A stretch of DNA of 64,000 nucleotides from Mycolicibacterium mageritense (GTDB lineage Bacteria; Actinomycetota; Actinomycetes; Mycobacteriales; Mycobacteriaceae): NCBI RefSeq assembly GCF_010727475.1, contig NZ_AP022567.1, positions 5,394,001 to 5,458,000 on the forward strand, written 5' to 3'. Position 1 is the first letter of the stretch. Each line of letters starts with the position of its first letter. Position numbers and translations under genes: made by a program. The notes beneath the pieces are model-generated. The model was not told where the DNA came from. It did no database searches and worked only from the letters and a program-made list of their open reading frames with translations. Below, piece after piece: positions 59,714 to 64,000 of this stretch.

Positions 59714-60786
59714 AATGGTGGCCGGTGATCGTCATCGGGCTGCTCTGCCTGATCGTCGCCGTCACGGCAGCTTCGCTGTTGCCCATGGCCACGGTGCAGC
59801 GGGTGCTGCGGCCGCTGGCCCATGTCGAGCGGCTGACCCGGTTGCCCGAGTATGCGCGGGTCTACCGAATCTACGTCCTCTCGATGATCGTCACCGGCGC
59901 CTTGCTGCTGGCGACGTTCATGACCGCCGTGTACGCGAGCGCCAGGCCGGCGGGAACGTCGAACAGCTCCAAGGAATTCGACAGGCAGCATCCTGAAGAC
60001 GTCATGTTGTGTGTCGGTGAACCCGTCACCGATCCCAGCACCGCGAACTTCCTGACCTACTATGCGCAGCAGGCCAAGTCGTTCGACACGCAACGGATCG
60101 GGCTGACGTCGCCCACGCTGCGGGTGGTTCCGCTGACCCGGGATCGCGACTTCGCCGCGCAGCGGCTCGAGTACTTCGCGAAAATGGCTCGGCTTCAGCA
60201 GGATCTGGACACCGGCAAGCCGGTGTCGGACGCCGACCGGGCCGAACTGAAGAACGGCATCGAGAAGTTCTCGCAGCCCATCACCTACGTGGACTACGCC
60301 AAGAGCGCCGAGGACATCCTGGCCCTGTGCCTGACCGGCTTCCCGTCGTTCGAAGGCAAGAGCACCCATCGCCGGTCGCTGGTCTATCTCGGCTACAGCG
60401 CGCTGCGCTCACCCGACGAACAACGCCGGCAGCTGTACACCGAGCAGGCCGTCAAGGACATGGCGATTCGCGCGGGAGTCCAGATCAACGTGATCTCGCG
60501 GTCGGATGTGGCCCAGAGTTCGCCGGACGCCAACAACCGGCTGCAGTCCATCGCAGAGTCGACCGGCGGCAGGTTCTCGCTGTACAACCCGGCGGGTACC
60601 GCACAATCCGGGGATTCCACATTGAGCAGGTTGCTGGACGAGATCCGGGACCACCCACCCGAAGTCGTGCTGCCCAGCGGCACTGTGGTGACCACCGAGA
60701 CGCTGGATGCGCCGGAGTACGCGCTGCTCGGAGCGCTTGTCGCCGCGGTCTTGCTGTCCGTGTCGCTGGCGGTGCTGCGGCGATGA
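59704..60786 (+). CDS. Membrane-anchored von Willebrand-like protein with degenerate metal site
   Basis: 360 aa, with two N-terminal membrane helices (about 7-27 and 57-77) and one C-terminal helix (about 337-358), the topology of BatA/BatB. The vWA metal motif DxSxS that should follow the first strand is replaced by VMLCVGEPVTD. Later elements such as SLVYLGYSALRSP, IRAGVQINVISRSD and IAESTGGRFSLY (a vWA C-terminal helix) remain. It is probably a structural rather than metal-dependent adhesion domain. Its start overlaps the previous gene by 10 bp. Confidence 0.75.
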   Translation: MALKWWPVIVIGLLCLIVAVTAASLLPMATVQRVLRPLAHVERLTRLPEYARVYRIYVLSMIVTGALLLATFMTAVYASARPAGTSNSSKEFDRQHPEDVMLCVGEPVTDPSTANFLTYYAQQAKSFDTQRIGLTSPTLRVVPLTRDRDFAAQRLEYFAKMARLQQDLDTGKPVSDADRAELKNGIEKFSQPITYVDYAKSAEDILALCLTGFPSFEGKSTHRRSLVYLGYSALRSPDEQRRQLYTEQAVKDMAIRAGVQINVISRSDVAQSSPDANNRLQSIAESTGGRFSLYNPAGTAQSGDSTLSRLLDEIRDHPPEVVLPSGTVVTTETLDAPEYALLGALVAAVLLSVSLAVLRR

Positions 60787-61847
60787 GTTTCGATCCGATC
60801 GTCAGTCCGGTCCTGTTGTTCGTCCTCGGCGGGCTTCTCATCGTGATCCGGATGGCCGCGTTGTACCGCGTGCTGGTCCGCACCGGCACGGGCCACTACC
60901 GCAAGGTCGTGCTGCGCTGGTCGGGCCTGACCCTTGCGGTGCTGCTGCTCGTGCTCGCCGCGGCCCGGCCCGGATTCGACCTCGGCGACGACCATCCCGC
61001 CGAACAACCCAAGGGGTCGCTGGCGGTGGACCCGAACCTCAACGTGTTCTTCGTCGTGGACCGCTCGGTGAACTCACGCGTCGAGGACTTCGGTGACAGG
61101 GAATCACGCATGGCCGGGATCCGCGCCGACATCGCTTCACTGATCGACGAATACCCGCGTGCCCGGTTCGCCGTGATCGCCTTTGCGTCCAAAGCCGGTG
61201 TGGACTGGCCGCTTTCCGACGACGCCTGGAGCCTGCAATCTATGATCCGGGGGCTGTCGCCCTACACGTTGGTGGCCCCCGACGCGGTGTACACAGCCGA
61301 TCCCGCTGCGGCCAAGGATGTGCTGGCCGAACAACTGAAGACCGCGGCCGAACGGTTCCCGAACTCGAAGAGTGTCGCGTTCTATTTCGGCTCAGGCGAT
61401 TCCGGCAGCCGTGCGTCGTCGGCATCTTTCGACCTGCCCGACGACGCCATCAGCGGTGGTGCGGTGCTCGGCTACGGCACATCCGCCGGCGGACCCGTCC
61501 CGCAGGGCTGGGCGGGCACCACAAAGGTCTATCAGAGTGATCCGGCCACCGGTGCGCCGGTGAACTCCACGCTCGACGAGGCCACCCTCGAACGGATCGC
61601 GCGTGACCTGGCGGTTCCGTATTTTCACCGCGAGGCCAACCAGCCGATCGCGGTCGCCTTGCCGCCCGTGACGGCGACCGAAGCGAGCGGTGACGAGAGC
61701 GCTTTGCGGGCATCGAAATTCGTCGAACGGCGGGAGTTGTATTGGTTGTTCACAATGCTCGCGGCGGCGTTGGTGCTTGCCGAGATCGTCATGACGATCC
61801 GTGAGTTCCGCCGTAATCGCATGTCGCGCAAGGACGTGACGTCATGA
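60783..61847 (+). CDS. BatA-like von Willebrand factor A membrane protein
   Basis: 354 aa. Two N-terminal helices (about 7-25 and 47-61) and one C-terminal helix (about 315-335) flank a vWA domain. Strand 1 reads NVFFVVDRSVNSRVED, so the metal motif is DxSxN instead of DxSxS, a partial change that may still bind metal. RFAVIAFASKAGVDWPLSDD and SVAFYFGSGDSG supply other vWA strands. With MoxR and DUF58 it resembles the Bacteroides Bat aerotolerance genes. ATG 60783 overlaps the previous stop. Confidence 0.85.
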   Translation: MSFDPIVSPVLLFVLGGLLIVIRMAALYRVLVRTGTGHYRKVVLRWSGLTLAVLLLVLAAARPGFDLGDDHPAEQPKGSLAVDPNLNVFFVVDRSVNSRVEDFGDRESRMAGIRADIASLIDEYPRARFAVIAFASKAGVDWPLSDDAWSLQSMIRGLSPYTLVAPDAVYTADPAAAKDVLAEQLKTAAERFPNSKSVAFYFGSGDSGSRASSASFDLPDDAISGGAVLGYGTSAGGPVPQGWAGTTKVYQSDPATGAPVNSTLDEATLERIARDLAVPYFHREANQPIAVALPPVTATEASGDESALRASKFVERRELYWLFTMLAAALVLAEIVMTIREFRRNRMSRKDVTS

Positions 61848-62821
61848 TGCTGAGAAGAGATCCCGGCGCCGCGATGCGCGGCGTGACCCGCCGGGTGTCT
61901 GCTTGGTACCGTTCCGGGCCCTCCCGATCGCGGTTGCGGCGGCGGCTGTACCTGTTCTCCGCGCCGCTGGTCGTGATCCTGCTGTTGGTGGCCGCGAAGG
62001 TGATCAGCGTGGTGGTCGCGGGCAATTGGGCGGCATCGGATTTCGACCGCCACGATATCGACGCCCTGCGCGCCGACATCGCGATCCTGGAGACCGTCGA
62101 CGTGATCGACCCGGCGAAGACGTCGTTCGCCCGCGGTGATCTGGCGGTGCTGGAAGGCCGCCTGGCCGAGGCCGAGACCCGTTTCCAGGAATCACTGTCG
62201 CGCACCGATCAGGCCGATTCCTGCCCGGTTCGCGTGAACCTGGAATTGGTGCAGGAAACGTTGGGGGACTTGGCCACCCGCGGCAACGACAAGGATGCCG
62301 CCGAGCGGTGGTACAACGCTGCCATCGCGATCGTGCAACAGGCCCCGGCCGGATGCTTCGAGGGCAACGACGATGCCGATGCCGACCGCAAGGCCATCCG
62401 CGCGGAGGCGCTGCCCCGGCTGCGGGAGAAGTTGCGCAACCTGCACCGGCCGCCCGCGCCGCCGTCCCAGGCGCCCGGTCCGTCGCCGTCGGCGCCGCCG
62501 CATCCCGGCCAGTCCGGCGCCCCGCCGTCACCTGGCGAGCCGTCACCCGGGCAGCCGTCACCGGGCGCACCAACACCCGGCGCCCCGACCCCGGAGCCCG
62601 GCGCCAACATGCCGTCACCCGATGCGCCGGAGCCGACCGCGACGCCCGGCCCGGAAGCGGGGGCCGGAAACGACGAAGTGCTCGACCCGATCAGCGCCGA
62701 CCGCCTGCCCAGCGCGGGCAACGGGCGTGCGCCCGGCCAACGCCTGGGTACGGGAGATCCGTTGGAGCAGCTCAAGATTCTGCTCGACAACGCCAACGCG
62801 CACGGGGAGAACCGGGAGTGA
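61844..62821 (+). CDS. TPR-like membrane protein with Pro-rich C-terminal tail
   Basis: 325 aa. After a basic start and one transmembrane helix (about 41-61), residues ~68-170 contain two TPR-like helical hairpins (LAVLEGRLAEAETRFQESL and NDKDAAERWYNAAIAIVQQ). From about 205 to 290 the protein is a Pro/Ser/Gly/Ala-rich linker with PSPGE/PSPGQ/PSPGA repeats. The final residues LGTGDPLEQLKILLDNANAHGENRE form a conserved-looking helix. The layout fits BatC/BatE TPR partners of Bat operons. ATG 61844 overlaps the vWA gene by 4 bp; it is the last gene of the cluster. Confidence 0.8.
   Translation: MMLRRDPGAAMRGVTRRVSAWYRSGPSRSRLRRRLYLFSAPLVVILLLVAAKVISVVVAGNWAASDFDRHDIDALRADIAILETVDVIDPAKTSFARGDLAVLEGRLAEAETRFQESLSRTDQADSCPVRVNLELVQETLGDLATRGNDKDAAERWYNAAIAIVQQAPAGCFEGNDDADADRKAIRAEALPRLREKLRNLHRPPAPPSQAPGPSPSAPPHPGQSGAPPSPGEPSPGQPSPGAPTPGAPTPEPGANMPSPDAPEPTATPGPEAGAGNDEVLDPISADRLPSAGNGRAPGQRLGTGDPLEQLKILLDNANAHGENRE
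62525..62599 (+). repeat. 15-bp tandem repeats encoding PSPGx
   Basis: Five imperfect 15-bp units start at 62525, 62540, 62555, 62570 and 62585. The first three begin CCGTCACC and the last two CCAACACC and CCGACCCC. They encode Pro-Ser/Thr-Pro-Gly type pentapeptides in the tail of the TPR-like protein and could vary in number between strains. Confidence 0.75.
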
Positions 62822-62837
62822 TCTCCCGGGTTGCGAC

Positions 62838-63503
62838 TCACCGCAGGATGGTCGCCACGATCCCCGCGAGGTAGCCCAGCCGCGCGACCTCAGACGGCCG
62901 GAATCCCGGGCCGCCGGGGCGGCCGAGCACCACCGCGGTGTCGGAATCGCCAAGCGGTGCGGCCGCGAGGGTGGTGTCCATGTCGCGCCACACCTGCGGC
63001 ACCCAATCGGCGCCCGCGTCCAATGACGTCGCGGCCTGCAGCGGCAACCACGGCGCCGCGGTGGCTTGCGTCTCGGGGGCGCCGTGACTGCCGGACACGC
63101 GCTCGACGCCCGTTCCAGTGGACCGCAGCACCGTGCACCAGCCGACGCGGAGCACCCGCGGCGCCTCCTCGGCCAGCACCTGCAGTTTGGCGGCCTTGCC
63201 GGGCGCTGCGGCGACGTGGTCGATCAGCTCGAGTTCCCGGTGTGCCTCAAGGAGCCCGGTATGGGGCCGGATGCTGTCCACGTAGACGCCGGACAGGGCC
63301 TCGGCCGCGGTGATCAGCGTGTCGGGCATCGCGCCCGCGGGCAGCTCGACCACCAGATCGTCGATCGCGTATCCCGGTCCGCGTTCGACCACGTCGAGGG
63401 ACAGGATGTCGGCGCCCACAGAGCCGAGGGCTACCGCCAGGGAGCCGAGGCTGCCTGGCCGATCCTCCAGCTGGACCCGCAGCAGATAGGAAGGCACGGC
63501 CAA
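62838..63503 (-). CDS. ACT-domain protein (Rv3013-like)
   Basis: 221 aa from TTG 63503 (MAVPSYLLRVQ); GTG 63506 and GTG 63497 are alternatives and none has a clear Shine-Dalgarno. The N-terminal ~75 residues are an ACT domain (LEDRPGSLGSLAVALGSVGADILSLDVVERG and IDDLVVELPAGAMPDTLI), a fold that usually binds amino acids. The C-terminal part, with ADWVPQVWRDMDTTLAAAPLGDSDTAVVLGRPGG and SEVARLGYLAGIV, is a GAF-like or family-specific domain. It is divergent from gatC, as in M. tuberculosis. The function is unknown; amino-acid sensing is inferred. Confidence 0.87.
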   Translation of the reverse strand: MAVPSYLLRVQLEDRPGSLGSLAVALGSVGADILSLDVVERGPGYAIDDLVVELPAGAMPDTLITAAEALSGVYVDSIRPHTGLLEAHRELELIDHVAAAPGKAAKLQVLAEEAPRVLRVGWCTVLRSTGTGVERVSGSHGAPETQATAAPWLPLQAATSLDAGADWVPQVWRDMDTTLAAAPLGDSDTAVVLGRPGGPGFRPSEVARLGYLAGIVATILR

Positions 63504-63588
63504 CACTGTTGCACAGCGGCGCCGCGCGGGCATTCCGGCATCCTGCCGCTGTGATGCGCGCGCACCGGCTTGACTAGGCTGCGTTGTC

Positions 63589-63888
63589 GTGTCGCAGATC
63601 TCCCGAGACGAGGTGGCCCACCTGGCGCGTCTGGCCCGGTTGGCGCTGACGGATAACGAGCTGGACAGTTTCGCGGGCCAGTTGGACGCGATCCTGGGCC
63701 ATGTCGGCCAAATCCAGGCTGTCGACGTCACCGGCGTCGAACCGACCGACAATCCGCTCAAGGACGTCAACGTCACGCGGCCCGATGTCGTCACGCCGTG
63801 CCTGAGCCAGGACGAGGCGCTCGACGCCGCGCCGAAAGCCGAAGACGGCCGGTTCGCCGTGCCGCGGATTCTGGGGGAATCAGAGTGA
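63589..63888 (+). CDS. gatC: Asp/Glu-tRNA(Asn/Gln) amidotransferase subunit C
   Basis: 99 aa. The N-terminal helix pair SRDEVAHLARLARLALTDNELDSFAGQLDAILGHVGQI wraps around GatA. The linker DVTGVEPTDNPL and C-terminal TRPDVVTPCLSQDEALDAAPKAEDGRFAVPRIL are diagnostic. GatCAB converts mischarged Glu-tRNA(Gln) and Asp-tRNA(Asn) to the correct amides. Start GTG 63589; gatA overlaps the stop by 4 bp. Confidence 0.96.
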   Translation: MSQISRDEVAHLARLARLALTDNELDSFAGQLDAILGHVGQIQAVDVTGVEPTDNPLKDVNVTRPDVVTPCLSQDEALDAAPKAEDGRFAVPRILGESE

Positions 63889-64000
63889 CCAATTCCGAGC
63901 TCATCCGGCGTGACGCCGCGACGCTGGCCGCCCAGATCGCCGCCAAAGAGGTGTCCTCGACCGAGGTGACGCAGGCACACCTGGATCAGATCGCGGCTAC
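63885..64000 (+). CDS. gatA: Asp/Glu-tRNA amidotransferase subunit A, 5' fragment
   Basis: Only the first 38 codons lie in the window: MTNSELIRRDAATLAAQIAA and KEVSSTEVTQAHLDQI, the N-terminal helix of the amidase-family GatA. Start GTG 63885 overlaps gatC (GTGA). The catalytic Ser-Ser-Lys triad would lie beyond the window edge. The assignment rests on the N-terminal helix and the gatC neighbour. Confidence 0.93.
   Translation, partial: MTNSELIRRDAATLAAQIAAKEVSSTEVTQAHLDQIAA

Noticed and set aside
62461..62660. GC-rich short repeats considered as a CRISPR or mobile-element signal
   Set aside because: They are 15-bp coding repeats in a Pro-rich tail, with no spacers, inverted ends or transposase nearby.
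1..64000. tRNA, rRNA, insertion sequences, prophage and CRISPR arrays
   Set aside because: No cloverleaf-like sequence, transposase or integrase ORF, attachment repeat or repeat-spacer pattern was recognised on reading; a tRNA and repeat-finder run would settle it.

Overview
The window reads as chromosome of a fast-growing mycobacterium (Mycolicibacterium, close to M. smegmatis). It is GC-rich throughout, uses many GTG/TTG starts, and its backbone follows, in inverted orientation and from memory, the M. tuberculosis order Rv3049c (monooxygenase), nrdF2, adhC, fecB, ctaD, serB2, Rv3041c-Rv3034c, Rv3032-Rv3030, fixA/fixB (etfBA), Rv3027c-Rv3024c, Rv3015c, ligA, Rv3013, gatC, gatA. No tRNA, rRNA, insertion sequence, prophage or CRISPR array was seen. 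No gene-free gap exceeds about 240 bp; the largest are 55869-56105, 40939-41166 and 33998-34221, and the last two hold candidate operators.

Layout. 1-11.9 kb: end of a flavin monooxygenase, class Ib ribonucleotide reductase small subunit, a membrane-anchored Ag85-like esterase, a lipoprotein/membrane-protein pair, an FMN monooxygenase, adhC, fecB with a YciI-like gene, ctaD, serB2 and a small secreted protein. 11.9-14.2 kb: a MocR-type regulator divergent from a YczE-type membrane protein, with a perfect 8-8-8 inverted repeat and an uncharacterised 48-codon ORF between them. 14.2-22.4 kb: ABC ATPase, Nudix hydrolase, short EchA17, methyltransferase, THUMP-like protein, TB22.2-like secreted protein, beta-propeller lipoprotein, hexapeptide acyltransferase and two DUF202 proteins. 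Several of these neighbour the methylglucose lipopolysaccharide (MGLP) genes in M. tuberculosis.

22.4-35.1 kb is the main accessory block. It is one tightly overlapping minus-strand operon: Dpp/Opp-type ABC transporter (binding protein, two permeases, two ATPases), M20 deacylase, class III aminotransferase, FGGY sugar kinase, NagB-like deaminase and a LysA-like PLP decarboxylase. A divergent GntR/UTRA regulator controls its head. The mix of peptide-type uptake, amide hydrolysis, sugar phosphorylation, amino-sugar-phosphate deamination and amino-acid decarboxylation suggests catabolism of a sugar-amino-acid conjugate or muropeptide. I know of no described pathway with this gene set. An ArsR-MFS efflux pair follows (35.0-37.2 kb).

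37.2-43.0 kb: the MGLP core operon (methyltransferase, GH57 enzyme, GT4 glycosyltransferase), in which the glycosyltransferase carries an apparent one-base deletion, then etfBA with a strong terminator. 43.1-53.8 kb: two SDRs, a cupin, a nitroreductase, an OlsB/OlsA-like acyltransferase pair, iscS-mnmA with a MetE-like protein, an SRPBCC-ArsR pair with two near-identical operator palindromes, an acyl-CoA synthetase and an MmcQ/YjbR protein. 53.8-55.9 kb: ligA. 56.1-62.8 kb: a second accessory block, a seven-gene MoxR/DUF58/von Willebrand/TPR envelope cluster resembling Bat operons but with degenerate metal sites. 62.8-64.0 kb: ACT-domain protein and gatC-gatA, the last truncated by the window edge.
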